A DNA stretch of 64,000 nt from the NCBI GenBank assembly GCA_026261815.1, contig JAMPIT010000437.1, positions 1-64,000 of the forward strand, read 5' to 3'. Shown one piece after another: positions 10,330 through 22,539 of the stretch; positions within the stretch are counted from its first letter, which is position 1, and every line of letters starts with the position of its first letter. This DNA comes from Monarcha castaneiventris obscurior. Lineage: Eukaryota > Chordata > Aves > Passeriformes > Monarchidae. The notes below the pieces were generated by a model that had not been told where the DNA came from, did no database searches, and saw only the letters and a program-made list of their open reading frames with translations. The translations under genes and the position numbers were made by a program.

Positions 10330-12690
10330 CAGAGGGATTGACTTCCGGTGCACTAGAACAGGATCCAAACCTTAAAAATCATTTGTCACCACTGGCTGCT
10401 GGGGAGTTGTGCTGATAAATCTGGATTTGATCTTTGGAACAGTAAAGCACACAAAAAAGCTGAATCTAAGGTACAATTCAGTCTGTCCTCACTCTACATG
10501 ACTTAAAAGGAAAGGTAAGACACCTCTATTATTTAGTGTTTCCTTCAGACCAGCATAATGAAACTGTTTGATAAAAAGTGCAAAGACTTCAGAACTGAGG
10601 CAAATTTGCCAGCCCTAATCTCAGCACTGTTTCACTCCACGTGTGGCCTCAAGGGAATTTGCTACGAATCATACTTCTCGAATGGCAATTGCAACAACAC
10701 AATCACCCCAATTTTTATTTCAGCCCTAAGCGCTATCTGGAAATCGTCACTTGAAGGTATTGTCCCGTTTGTTGTTCTCCTCCTGTGCCACTGCCAGACA
10801 GTAGCTTTGGCCTCTGAACTGTTCAGTTGTGTGGCTGGTTCTTCCCGGAAGTTCTTGATTGGTGAAAATGCTCCATAAGCGCTTGTCAAGTAACAGCCTC
10901 CTGTGAAGGACAGCGAGGGAAGACCTTCTCAGAGTGGTCTCAGTCACAAGTACAGACAGTTTTCTTTGAGAGACAACATACATACATAGACATATGGAGA
11001 GGCACCCAGACACCCACACACACGGATATAAAGTCCCTGTATTCTATTGCCAAAATATTTACCCACCAAAGGAAAACAGCTCACTGGCCTGCAGAACACT
11101 CGAGGGTGTGTTCTCAGCTGCTCAGAGACAGCAGTGCAGTGCTTGCACGTGCTCCCTAGGATACGGCGGTGTCTGCGGCAGCGTCCACTGGTGCTGAGGA
11201 AAGATGATTCCTTAAATGACTCCTGTCACTCATTTATTCCCAGAGTGTTTATCCCTCCACTCTTGGAACAGCAGCTTCATTCTAAGCAATTTTTAAACAG
11301 TGTTTTGTTTTCTTCCCAAGCTTCAGAGGGGGATGAAAGAAACACGGCTGCTTAAACAAACTAAAAGACAATCTACCAGTGTTCATCAACTTCAAATCAA
11401 CTGCCCGTGGTGGCAATAAAGCAACAACTGAGTGTGACATTGGTACTCTGGAATCATCCCAAAGGCTTGCCTTTGTTTTTAAAACAACAGCTGGTCTGTC
11501 ACCTTCTGAGCATTGCCCATTATGTCCAACTCGTTCAAGAGATGGTGTGTGCGGTCCTGCACGCTCCACCTTTATTGCATGAGCCGAGAACAAATTAAAG
11601 CCACAACGGAGTTGCAACGCACAAAAGCAGCTGCGGGTCACAAAGTAAAAGAGTCTCAAGGGGAGGTAATGGTCCGCAGCGACCGGGAGACACCAACCAA
11701 ATACAGACACAATCCTTATTCTTGTCAGGGCCTGCAGCAAGCACCTGCCAGTTTTAACAATGGCATCATTTAAATCCTAATTGACAAAGGTGCAAATGAA
11801 ACAAATCAGGAATATCAATGACAAGGAAAAGAACATCTGGGTTGTGTCAAAAGGAACCTGCCCCAGGATTGCTACCTCCTGCACCTCCCTCCCACTGGGA
11901 AAGGGAATGTCCACTAATTGTTAAGCTCAAATACAGTGGACACACTTTGACAGGGTGTGCCATTTTCCCAGTAAAGTCAATTGGCTTTAGAAAGGTATTT
12001 CTGAGACCTGAAAATAATAAAAGAGGTTGTCAGCCTGTGGACTTACCGCTCTCGAGCAAGAACACTGACTTCCTTTGACAAGAAATTCAACATCTGCTTG
12101 GACAAGTTTGTAGAATTACTAGGACATGCTGGAAAGCTGACCTTCACCTAGGATGAAAAAGAACACTGCACATGAGTCTTTCACAGCAAGAAAATAAGAG
12201 AAATTAAGGTATTATCCTGCTGATCTAACAAAACCTCAGGCTTTCTAAATAGCTTTAGATTTTCAAATTGATTCCCAGCACTAAGCCAAAGTACCATTTC
12301 ACAACACTTTCATTTCAGACACTTTTGTTAATTCCCTCCATACCATCACAGAGCAAATTGATGGGAAGTAGAGTAAGGGCTCCATTACATGTGTATAACA
12401 CACCCCAGCATATCTGGGAAGTCTAGAGAATAAAGAAAAACCCAGAAGCAATGGCAAATATCCCAGAAAAAGAGGTTCCTGCCATATTTAGATGTTTCCT
12501 AACCAATGAAAAGCTGAATCTGCTGTATGTTTTTGAGCATCAGCTGTCACCCAAAGCAGCAAATAGAACAATGCCATGCTCCCAGACATCCAAATCCACA
12601 CAGTATTCTCCTAAAAAAATCCCAAACGCCCATGAAGCAACAAGAGAGGGAAGCCAGTGGGGATGCTCATGACTTGCTTGGAGCGTTGTA
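10330..12690. other. No gene recognised (could include C2CD3 3' sequence)
   Basis: AT-moderate DNA downstream, in minus-strand sense, of the C2CD3 exons. It could contain additional poorly conserved C2CD3 exons or 3' UTR. No recognisable C2CD3 motif, splice-site pair or repeat family was found. Confidence 0.25.
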
Positions 12691-12739
12691 ACTAGCACTG
12701 GCCTGCAGCTATCATGGAAACCTGGAGCAGAATTCCTAA

Positions 12740-13083
12740 GGAATTAAGCAGTTTTGGTACATTTAGGACTGGTCCATAACAGTGCTGTGAGTTTGTGGCC
12801 AACTTGCTCAGGAACCCGGAGTGCTGATGATTAGCAACCCAATTAAGCGAGAGAGGGGAGGAAATGGAAGCACATACGGAAGGACTTTCTGGCTGGCTTT
12901 GGACCCTGGCCTGCCTTTCTTCTTTGAGGTGACTTATGTTTTGGAGAGGGGAAACGGCCACTTTGATCTGCCCTCGGCACTGCCCGCTCCAGTCTGTGAT
13001 GTTGTACCGGCCACACACCAGCTGGAAGCCAGAAAGGAGAGGAGACAGGTCCACGGATGCAAATCCCATCACTCGCTCCCACT
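12740..13083 (-). CDS. C2CD3: C2CD3 exon D (end of C2 domain and tail)
   Basis: Acceptor CTTCCCCAG|AGTGGG at 13084-13085. Encodes [24 protein letters not shown] and [10 protein letters not shown], then a divergent Ser-rich tail containing HLKEERQAR. The left boundary is uncertain: the frame stays open to a stop at 12692, and one possible donor is CTCCAG|GTTTCC near 12737. The native family has many more residues after this point. Confidence 0.75.
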
Positions 13084-15995
13084 CTGGGGAAGAAGGACAC
13101 GAAGCACATACACATTGATATGAATCATTTCCAGGAATGCTAAAACACAGCCCTTGAAATAAGTCTCGGAAGGTGACCTCAGGTCCAGAACAATCCTGCC
13201 CAATAGGGGGATATTATTTGGATTACCTCAGTTACGTTCAGCTAAAAGTGTCACTTAGAAGCAGTGAAAGCCCAGGGCAGGGAGAGGGGCTGGCAGGAGA
13301 ATCGCTGTGTATGTACACATAGTACTCTGGATACACAGGAAGATTATTTTTGAAGCAAAAATCAGATAGCTGAACTGCAATATGTAAAAAGAAAGAAATA
13401 AAAGTATTTTGTTACAACTGCCTGGCCACACTTCAACCAACTGCAGCAACAACAAACAGCACAAGAAGGAAGCAGTTCAGAATTTCCTTCATCAGGAAAA
13501 TCCAACCTCTAAAGCACTGTCAAAATAAAACCAGAGAGAATACAGATGAATCAAACCTCGTAAGATGATTAAGGGGGAAAAGGAGGATGCCAAGGGCCAG
13601 GAAATCAATAGGTATTTCTCTCTAGCATTCTTCTAGTAAAAGGCAAAAAATGTCATTACAATTCTACTCTCCAATTTCCTTAACAGAATTTATTTTCCTT
13701 GCATGAAATACAAGTCACCTAAGGAAGGGGATGCAGAAAACACACTCCTCTTAACACTGAACTACAAACTTCACCTGCTTTATGCCACACTTTGAAGACC
13801 AAGGTTCGCTGTGGATCCAGGAGAAGCTCTTTGGGTAATCTGTTAAGAACAAAACACATAGTATTTTATGCAAAGCAGGAAAAAGCAGCAAAATTTATCT
13901 ACCCAGACAAATCAGTTTCTTTCTGGACCGACAGGGGCAGGAGCAAAACAAACCCCAAAATTACTGAGCCTCAAAGCATAACATATCTTTACATAGTTTG
14001 GGCTTTTGCTTATTCAAGAAGTATTTCCCTCTCCTCACTCTTGCTGTGCACTTAAAAGATAGGACAAGGAAACCATGAAGGAACAAAAATACAGTTTATT
14101 TCATGACTCAGTAACACTGACAGCAAAGCACTGGGGTTATGGTTGACAGCTGAAATGTCTGAAGTTCATTCCTGGAAATAAAAAAAAAACCCAAATGGAA
14201 AATCAAAGTGCTAAATGTAGAACAGTTTTTCGGTTGTTTGAAGTGATTCACATATTAGAAACACCGAAGGAGACACAAGATTGGAACACACTTCCTGAAT
14301 AGTGCCATGTATGACTTGAAGCAGTCAATTCATCTGTTTCAATTTAAGCTCAGATATCTAGGTCTGAGCTAAAAACCCCAAACCGTATGTCCTTTTCACA
14401 CCTGGCCTGGCTGTCAGATCCAGGGAGTGTCTGTGTGAATCCCCATCTCTCACCTTGCTTGTTGCTGGAAGTCCCACACTGGCGAGTCTGTGTTTTCTAT
14501 CACTGCAGTGGTTACTGGAGCATCTGCACCAGCAACAGCAAATGACACACAGCTGCTGGGGGCTGTTACTTCCCGTTCTGTCAAGGGGCTTCCTGAAATG
14601 GTACAGAATTAAATACAGTCTTTTTAAATTAATAACAACAGCAACAACAAAAATCTAAAGGCAGTTCAGCAATTAAAATCACACAATTAGCAAAGAAAAC
14701 CACCATCTAGAAAATACTCCTTTTCACTGGTGGAGCTGATAGCATGTTGCATTTACAATGGAAGCAAATATTACACGAACATTTTACAGAGCAGAAACTG
14801 GAATATTAAGGGAGAAACAGAAAAACCATTTTCCCAAGATCATCTAAGAAGTCAGAAGCAAAGCTAGGAATAAAACCCAGGTCCTGAGGACCCTATTCCA
14901 GTGCTTGAGCTACTCTCCATGCTGGGCCACCTGTTTGGCAATCATGAAGAATGAAATTTCTTCTTGAAACCAGCTTGTATTTGTTTCCATGGATCAGCTA
15001 CCTCTCAACTAGTTACCTCTAAAAATCCCCTAAAATAACAAGTTGAAGACAGAAATATTTCAATATTTCTGCAGTACTCAAAAGAAACCTCCTTTATATC
15101 TTCAAAAACTTTGCAACAGCAAACAAAGTTGCATCAGTTTTCCAAAAACTATGAATTCCAGAAGATTCTAGAATCATTATAAAAATCCATCTGCAGGGCT
15201 CACAATCTTTTAGAATTACATACCCTTAAATCATATCTTGTATTTGACTCTTAGTTGTGTTACCAGGGGAACAAAAGCTGAGTACAGTGAGCCAGCTATA
15301 CAAATTTATTATGTGCTAAAAATGCTAATTTGCAGGAGTCTTTGAGATGGGAGCATCTTGGGGTTTAATTATTCAGTCAATGCTTAACTTGGGGTTTAGC
15401 TCTTCAGGTAACGCTTAATTTCAGAATTCAGCTGTCATCTCTAGCAGGTAACATTATGCTATTTATATTTTGGATTTTATCCGTGAAGACAGGCTCAATA
15501 GTTCAACCTCTTGCTTTCCCTATACTTACACAGTGACTGGGCTTGCAACACCATGAAGCCAAGTTCAAAACCCATCCATTCACTTTGCTGGAGTAGGAAC
15601 AGATCCCAGAGGAAAACAGAGAAATAGAAAACAAAGAAAAAAGAAAGACAAGCAAGAAGTAAAAGAAAGGGGGATGGTGATGTTACCTTTTAAACTTAGA
15701 TGCATTGCTCTTTCCACAAGGATACTGACAGCAACTGTGCTTTCCAGAAACATCACATCTTCTTCCTGTGGTTTGCCATTGGTGCTCCCTGAACTTACAA
15801 TTTGCACTGGCTGTTTGTCAGAGACCTGCTGGCTCACACCAGGGGTTTCCCCTGTGCCTTCATCTTCACTGTTGCTGCACTCCTCGGCACAGGGAAGTCT
15901 GGGCAGAGCAGCAGGAGCGGAAGCAAGGCTGATGTGAACACGCACAGCAGCTCCTGCCAGGTCTGCAGCATTGCATCTGAACAATGGACAGACGC
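12740..15995 (-). CDS. C2CD3: C2CD3, late-exon segment (four consecutive exons)
   Basis: C2CD3 is a large C2-domain protein of the distal centriole needed for centriole elongation and ciliogenesis. Four minus-strand exons encode a continuous piece of it: exon A 15995-15687, B 14592-14454, C 13839-13775 and D from 13083. Junction codons join in phase (GGA between A and B, AGA between B and C, GAG between C and D), and the acceptors and donors seen are canonical. Diagnostic text includes [38 protein letters not shown] and [14 protein letters not shown], matching the C-terminal C2 domain and its flanks in vertebrate C2CD3. No frameshift or stop was seen in A-C or in the conserved part of D. The bulk of the gene (upstream exons) is not in the window; right of 16.2 kb a CpG-rich repeat module begins. 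This may be a partial copy rather than the native gene. Confidence 0.8.
13775..13839 (-). CDS. C2CD3: C2CD3 exon C (C2 domain)
   Basis: 65-nt exon with acceptor TTAACAG|ATTACC and donor AAAGCAG|GTGAAG. It encodes [20 protein letters not shown], an excellent match to the family. Confidence 0.87.
14454..14592 (-). CDS. C2CD3: C2CD3 exon B (C2 domain)
   Basis: 139-nt exon with acceptor CATTTCAG|GAAGC and donor GCAAG|GTGAGAG. It encodes GSPLTERE near its start and [14 protein letters not shown] near its end, the expected central C2 strands. Phase fits both neighbours. Confidence 0.85.
15687..15995 (-). CDS. C2CD3: C2CD3 exon A (linker and start of C2 domain)
   Basis: The probable acceptor is CTCCTGCAG|GCGTC, giving a start at 15995. 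The donor AAAAG|GTAACA ends the exon at 15687. The first ~60 codons are Ser/Glu-rich low-complexity linker; the end, [13 protein letters not shown], begins the C2 fold. The 5' boundary is the least certain part, because the frame stays open a little further upstream. Confidence 0.7.
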
Positions 15996-16204
15996 CTGCA
16001 GGAGAATTCACAACCAGCTAAATGAGCCAAAGGAAAAGCAGGAGCTTGGGAAACAGCTAGTAGTTCATTACTGTAGAGATCTCACAGGAGACCAGCAGAA
16101 TGAATTTTGATTTTCAGTGTAATTTCTGCATGAGTTATCACTCAGAAGTACAAGCTTGGAAACATTAAAAAACCACGAGCAATCCCCCAAACTGGGTACA
16201 CCTG

Positions 16205-17060
16205 CATTTTCCGCTGGGGCGGCGTAGGCGCCAGGGCTGCGTTCAGGCATCCGAATAGACAAGGCAGGATCCTTCCCCATCCTGCCCGATTCTGTCTGTA
16301 CACGGGGCGCATGCAATGCGATGCCGCCGCCTTTGGAAGGTCAACTGTGCCACATGACATGCACCGTCTGATCTGTGGCCAGCGCGTGACTTCTGCCCTT
16401 CGTCGCCGTTGCGGGTGGTGGCAGAAGCCACTTCTGGTCAGGCACCATCTTCAGTACGGTACAACCAAGGCCGCAGCCCTCCCCACAGGGGAGGTCAGTC
16501 TATTCTTTTGCCTGAACCCGGTCCCGACACCGACTCCGGTCCCGCGCTTCCGGCGCGATCTTCCACGGCCGGTACAGTCGGCGGCGCCGGAGGCGGGCGA
16601 CGGCAGGCGTTGGAGGGAACGCCTCTGGCAGGGTCCTACCGCGTCTGCTATCTTAAGTACGGCCGAAGCCGGACACGCCCCCTTTTGAGTCCTGGCACGT
16701 ACTAATAAAGCGTCACTTACACCGCCCCGAGACCGCCAAACTCCGCCTTCCTTTCTAAGCCACCCTCTTGACTGCGCCACTTTGGGCAGCTCCGTTCGGA
16801 CCGCGCTCGCCCAGCATCCCCCGCCTCGTGTCGCGGTGCGACCGTGCCGCTGCTGCCCGGCAAAACCGGCCCCCACTGCTGTCATTCTTCTCAGCCACCG
16901 CCCCACACGGCACCCGCTCCTTTTAGCGCCACAGCCCCGCTCAACCACGGCAGTGCCTCTCTGCGCTCCAAACGGCCTTCACGCCTCCCCTCCGGTTACA
17001 GACACGGCCCCGCTCGCTCCCGCCCCTCGCCCTCCCCACGCTCGGCAGCTGCCCAACCCT
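16205..17060. repeat. CpG-rich module, copy 2 (decayed)
   Basis: Collinear with 5370-6240 and in the same orientation. The left inverted arm is reduced to about 60 bp, and the YY1-type motifs are eroded (ACCATCTTC near 16443, GCTATCTTA near 16646). A minus-strand frame still carries IADAVGP, the counterpart of the MADAVGPRERR start in copy 1, with ATG changed. It ends about 200 bp from the first C2CD3 exon, so in minus-strand sense it sits immediately upstream of that gene fragment. Confidence 0.75.
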
Positions 17061-17094
17061 AGCTCCCAAACCTGGATGCCGCCCCCGGAGCCGG

Positions 17095-17150
17095 GGATGG
17101 GCCCAGGACCCTGACCCTAGGTCCTGACCCTAGACGCTGCCGCCTGACAC
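17095..17150. repeat. GACCCTAGACGCTGC-type repeat, short cluster
   Basis: Contains GACCCTAGGTCCTGACCCTA and GACGCTGCC. The same vocabulary (GACCCTAGACGCTGC, GACCCTGGACGCTGC) forms the array at 24655-24830. Confidence 0.6.
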
Positions 17151-17159
17151 GCGCATGTG

Positions 17160-19790
17160 TACCTAAGACGACAAAACGGAAAACGTAACTATAACACTCG
17201 GTAAGTTGTGGAGCTCCTCCTCACAGCCACTCCAGCTTGCCTCCAATCTTCATCCGACTCCGAAGGGGGCCCGGACCCTACCTGCAAAGCAAAAAGGGAC
17301 AGGCTTAACATGCTGCCACGTACCATTCGCCTATTAGTCACCCCACCCTAAATGCCGACTCACCCGTTCGCCTCTTTCTTGGCACGTCCGACGCGGCAGC
17401 GGCACCTGCCAAGGAACAAAGCAAAAAAGCATACTTACATATGGTGAAACCACAACCTCCCCGCTCCAACTTGAGTACACCTATACCTTAAGCTTGCACC
17501 CACCTGGCAGCTGGCCTCCCGGGCCGAGACCTCTCACAAAGTGGACTGCCTAAAAAGCACAAATGACAACAGATGCTTAGAGCCGCATCGGAAATGGAGA
17601 CCTGAGTGACAACCACTCATTCTGTCTGCCGGTAACGGCTTACCTCGCTTGCTTCACCTTGACTACTGCTATCTGGCTTTACCTCCTAAAAACAGAGGGT
17701 TAGACGTTGCTGTCACAGAACCACCATTTACGCTCGCCCCGCAAAGACAACGGGTGACAGACCTTCTTGCGGGAACCCCATCACCCTGTGTGAAGTGCTC
17801 CGTGATGGTTTTACACCATCTGCATCTGAACGAAAGTCGGGACAAAAGGCAACGTTCTGCAGGAGAACTTAATTGCTCCAGCCATCTTGTGTCAATCTAG
17901 GAATTCTATCTAGTGACCAAACTACAACCTAGCTACGACTTCACGTTACCTTTTCTCAAGTTCTTGTTTCTCAAAGCAATGGTCTGGCATCTAGCAACAG
18001 CATGCACTGACACAAATGGCCAGAAAATTGTGAGACACTGCCGTATCGCTCCCACTGAACTCTGCCATGGTTGCTCTGTCCGAGGTGTGCCTGGGATGGC
18101 TATGCAAGACTAAAGCTTACCTCTAAATTTTTTATTCTATTCCACCTACCCCCCCCCCCCCCCATTCCACAGGGCACAGCAGTTCCAGGCTTAGTACAAA
18201 CAACACATTCTGCTACAAACAGCATGACATGAGGATGGTAGAGAAAGCTCTCGGGGCAAAAAAGGATGGCAAGGACCGAGAGACCGAGACAGTGCCCAAA
18301 GAAACAACCAATGGCACAGCCACAGCAGACAAAAAAGGCCCTAAGGAGCGGGAAAAAAGACTGTAACTGAGTGACCCCTTATAAGAATTGTCAGTCACGA
18401 CAATCAAAACACCTGTAAGACGATGCTGTGTTTCGAATGCTCCTGGTGTCCTTACAAGCCCCAGAACCTTACAACTCACAGGTGGAAATAACAGATGGCA
18501 ACACAGCTGGGAACAAGGCCTCAAAAGACATCTGACTCGACACTTCCAAGACGTAATTGCAAGACACAGCCCAGCCCACTGGTAAAAGAACTAACTACAT
18601 GGGCATGGTGCCAAAAAGCTTGAACATCCGAAAACCTAGAGATAATGAACTACGGTATTGATAAGATCCTCAAGGGGAAAAGGCAGACATAACTGAACTG
18701 AGGGATCCCAAAGACACGCTAGACAACATGACACATTTGACGACACGAGACAGATTGGAGCTGCTCTGCACTGCACACCCTACGGTTGCAATCAAAAGTA
18801 GAGCCTCTGCCTTTAGCTATTCTAAGAGGCCCCTTACAGAACATCCCTTACCCCTGTGCTACTTATTAAACGTCTCCCAGGAATTTCCACCCCGCTATCA
18901 TCCCACCTCCGAGTCAAAGCCCCCAACTTATCTTTCAGATGACTGGCGACGTGAATCCCTTCTGGACGCAAAATGACTCCTCGGCTGTCTCAAAGGCCCT
19001 GTGATAGCCGGGTCAGCCTCTCAGTCAGCTAAAATAAAGAAAACCAAAACCATTGTGCAAGCTTAGGGGCATACGGGCCAAATCCCAGCAATTCTACTAC
19101 TCACTCTCTCCTAAGTGCACCTAGGCCCTCGTGTCTCCAGCTTTGTCCAGAGTTAAAAGCTGTGGCCATTATTTCAATGGACACCCGGGTTAGCGAGGAA
19201 CAAAGTTACACAGTGCTTTTGCAAACGAGCTGGATTCATTTGTGTGCTTTAAGGCATGTAAATGCATCTGCTGTGCTTGAGAAAAAGCCTGAGGGAATCC
19301 CAAGTGGACACCATCTTCCAGCATGTGGCTTTCAAAAGTCCCCCCAGCACTTCCTACACTGGTTACCCTGTTCGCTCTCCCTCTCCTGGGCACGCTCTTA
19401 CGTACTGGAAGGCTCAATTTCAGTTATCATCTCGGGCACTGAGCAAGCCCTTTTTGTGACAAGATGAACGTGCTGAAAAAATCTGAAGCTCCATACTTGA
19501 TAAAATCTGGAAATTACAATGTTCCAAAAGAAAAACAAGAGCAAAAACCAAAGCTACAAAAACACCTTATCACCCCTAAACACTCAACCCAAAATCATGA
19601 GCTTAAATATCTCCTGTGTTTCACACTACCTTCTTCCTGCTGGTGTCTAAGCTGCTATTTTCTTAGAAACCAAAGGCATCTACTGGAAAAAAAAGCTGAG
19701 ATAAGCTGCAAGACTCCCTTCACAGAAATAAGGAAAAAGCTCTTACCTTACTGAATTCCAAGAAGGAAATGAAGGGCTTTGCCAAGGGCT
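17160..19790. other. No gene recognised
   Basis: About 2.6 kb with scattered splice-like motifs and a 16-bp-class poly-C run near 18150-18165, but no frame with recognisable homology on either strand. It may be an old, unclassified transposable element or non-coding transcript region. Confidence 0.3.
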
Positions 19791-19794
19791 GATC

Positions 19795-19935
19795 TTAATA
19801 TACCTCTGGCTGGGCCCACCTCTCATTCCCACAATGCCCTGGAAAAGGGAGATGGCAAATACCACAGGGTACAAAAGCCCTAAAAGGAGCTGTAGCTTCT
19901 TGTTTCTCCTGGCCTGAATGTGAGGTGAGTAAAGG
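19795..19935 (+). promoter_or_regulatory. Candidate small promoter with ZNF143-like site
   Basis: ATTCCCACAATGCCCTGG near 19825 resembles the ZNF143/THAP11 promoter motif (TTCCCA..ATGC). About 40 bp on is a TATA-like GTACAAAAGCC. About 70 bp further is a strong donor, GTGAG|GTGAGT-like (19921-19928). The order motif, TATA, exon, donor suggests a transcription start. No downstream exon is recognised. Confidence 0.25.
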
Positions 19936-20639
19936 GCTGGATAGAAGGAAAACTTCTTCAGGGAAATGATAGCACTTTCTTTTTTATTGCAACTGTATCA
20001 AGTGAAAGGGTACAGATTAGGTAAGGAATGAGACTTCATGTTTTGGTAGCATAGATAGGGGATTGGTGTAGCTAGTTGTTACTTTGCGTAATTGTCCCTT
20101 GGTAATTGTGGAATAGTATTCCACATGTGATTAAGCAGAGTGGAGAGGAATGCTAGTTATATGAATGCCTTTACTCACTTCAAATTTACATCAGGTAAGC
20201 CAGCTGGCTGCAGCTGATTTGAGAGGTTTTATTCCTTTTATTTTTTGCTTCCTTCATTTTCCAGAGCATTGTAGACAGGAGAGGCAGAGCCAGCCAGGGG
20301 TATTTCAATCCCAGCCTCTGGCAAAGGCCTTCATTCCCTTTCTGGGATGAGCAGGTGAAAGAGCTTTTTTCTTATTTCAATGAAGTGGGTTTTCAGTGTA
20401 CCTCGACTTGTTTCAGTAGGTGCTTTTGGCATCAAAATCAGCAGAGGCAGTGAAGAAGGTAGTGTTGAGCTGATGCCTTGGGTTTTAACTTTTAGGTTTT
20501 TCAAATTCTGTACTGTTTAGAGTGTAACTCTGAAGCTCCTTGTAGTCTGTAATTTCTGCTCACTTGTGCAAGGTAGACATAACAAAGCCTCTCCAGGCTT
20601 TGTCTTCAAGGACAACCAGGCTGTTCTAGGCCCAAAATA

Positions 20640-20917
20640 TGTAATCCGAAGACTTTAAGGGGGGGAGCAAGCTGAGGGGAATTACATCATTGAACTGGGG
20701 CTTTAATTGGTGAATTAACCATCATCTGCAAAGGAACCAAATCTATAAAAGTGTGAAGAACTCGTGACCTGTAGTCCACCTTTGGGTCCATTTTTTGGAA
20801 GCAGCCTCTAGCTCCCCCAGGGTGTACCTTGAAGGCCCTTCAAATAAATACCTATCTTTATTCTCTTACTCTTGTCTAGTCTCTGTTTCTAGGTGGCTGG
20901 AGAAGGCATCAAGTCTT
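20640..20917 (+). mobile_element. ERV 5' LTR (3' part clear)
   Basis: Has a TATA-like CTATAAAAGTG near 20742, a polyadenylation signal in AAATAAATA near 20843, then a T-rich U5 ending just before a primer-binding-site-like sequence. The gag and pol relics downstream confirm orientation. The left boundary (U3 start) could not be fixed and may lie some hundred bases upstream. Confidence 0.6.
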
Positions 20918-20935
20918 TGGCACCACCAGAAGGGG
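20918..20935 (+). other. ERV primer-binding-site-like sequence
   Basis: TGGCACCACCAGAAGGGG follows the LTR U5 at the expected position and begins with the TGG complementary to a tRNA CCA end. The cognate tRNA was not identified with confidence. Confidence 0.4.
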
Positions 20936-21489
20936 CAACAATGCTTCCAAAAATCCTCTGGGACTTAGGAAGGTCCAGCTCAGGTTCCCCCCGCCACCCG
21001 GGAGGGGCAGTTGCTACAGTCCAGGAGACAGAAGAGAAGCTCCAAGAGCTCAGGAAACTCTCCAGACCCAGCAGAGAGGCACGTGAGTAATTGAACAATG
21101 GTGGTATTCTGTTAGCACCTGGGTTGGTGTTGAGCTCTCTTACAGTTTGTTTAGGGACTCGGAAGAGTCCGGGGGGTGTTTAATTTGGTGTTCCCTCCTT
21201 TCGTTAGCTTGGCAGCTCGTGAGAGCTTATCAGGGAACTCATGTGAGTTCCAGGGAATTTAATTTTCCCTCCGTTGGTCCATTGCTAGCTAGTGTCCAGC
21301 CACCACCTTCTGGCACACAGCCAGGTAGTACAGCAGCTTGGAGGCTTGGAATGTGCTTCAAGCCCCAGTTTGAATTCCCGGGGTTTTGGGTTCGAATCCT
21401 ACTTTCTTTAGTTTCCTCTTTTTGCTTTATAGAGTGCTTTAGATAGCTTTGCTTTATTTCTGTGAATTTCTGTTTGTAGGCATAATACT

Positions 21490-21825
21490 ATGGGCTGTAA
21501 TATTTCTTGTATGGAGAATGATATACCGCAGGGCTGCCCTTTGAGGCATGTCCTGGAAGAATGGGGAAAGTTAACTGGTGGAGATAAAGCCCTTACAAAA
21601 GCGGAATTCATTCAGCTTTCTACAGTGATCTGGCCAGTTTTTCAGTTAGATAACCAGCAAAGGTGGCCCCAGTTTGGCAGCCTAGATGAAAAATTAATAT
21701 CGAGTTTAATATCAGGCCTCCAAAACCACCACTGCTTCTTAGAAATTGAGTATGCAAGACTCTTTTTTAGTTATAGCCCAGATACAAAAACCAAACGGGT
21801 ATATACTGCTTTTGAATAAGAGAAA
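21490..21825 (+). mobile_element. ERV gag relic (matrix domain)
   Basis: A 109-codon open frame starts with Met-Gly (a myristoylation-type N-terminus). It carries the matrix pattern of class I/gamma-like Gag: a CPLRHVLEEWGKL segment, a WPVFQLD segment, W-P-x-F-G-S, and a final hydrophobic EIEYARLFFSY. It ends at a stop at 21817-21819 after roughly one matrix domain, followed by out-of-frame proline-rich sequence. Broken and not expected to make a full Gag. Confidence 0.75.
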
Positions 21826-21849
21826 AGGGAAAAAGTTTAAGAAGTCTAT

Positions 21850-22300
21850 GTTGGACTCGACAAGGGGGAGGATGTGGAGATGGATCTGACAACTGCTGCC
21901 TTAAGAATGGGTGCCCCTCCTCCTCCCCCCTCTCAGCCGACGCGGGCCCCGGGGGTGGGATGGAGAGGTAGCTTTAGTTGGGTTCCGACCGGTGAAACAG
22001 GAGAAGGGGGAGGTGGATTGGCAGTCCCCGCCGCCTCCCGTGGACCCGGGAGACTTCCCGGCCGCGACTCGGGCTCCGGAAAGGCCACCGAAAAGCGAGG
22101 AGGAACTGAGGTGGGGGGACAGCGAGTGTGTCCGGCCTACGGCACCGCCCTTAGAGGCAGAACTGGGAAACAGGGCTTTCCACCGGGAGAGCAGGAAGGG
22201 AACCTCCCGCAGGAGGGGTGGTGTTCCTCCCTCTCCCCGGCCTCGGAGTCTCCGTGGCAACGCCGCGCGCCGAGCGGCCGGCTCAGAGGATGACGTCATT
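21850..22300 (+). mobile_element. ERV gag relic (proline-rich spacer)
   Basis: GC-rich, proline/arginine-rich translation between the matrix and protease relics, as expected for the gag p12-like spacer. The major capsid homology region and zinc knuckle were not found, so most of capsid/nucleocapsid appears deleted. It is placed by position more than by motif. Confidence 0.45.
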
Positions 22301-22304
22301 GAAG

Positions 22305-22500
22305 GGAAATTGAGTTACGAAACTCTGCATGTTATAGGGGCAACAGGGGTAACTGAAATACGGCCTTTCTTCTGACCTGTGAAACACAAACTAGGGAAGC
22401 ACTGGATAACTCATCAATTCCTTTATATGCCTAACCCCCCTTAAACCATTGCTGGGGAGAGATTTGTTAGAGAAATTGGAGGCTGCAATCAAATTCTAAA
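22305..22500 (+). mobile_element. ERV protease relic (3' part)
   Basis: VIGATGVTEIRPFF is followed, after a stop and across frame changes, by GKHWITHQFLYMP and LLGRDLLEKLEAAIKF. That is the class I ERV protease C-terminal half leading into pol. The catalytic DTG segment is not visible. Confidence 0.7.
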
Positions 22501-22539
22501 AAGGGAAAGGGGTACGAATTATAATTCCAGAAACTAAAT

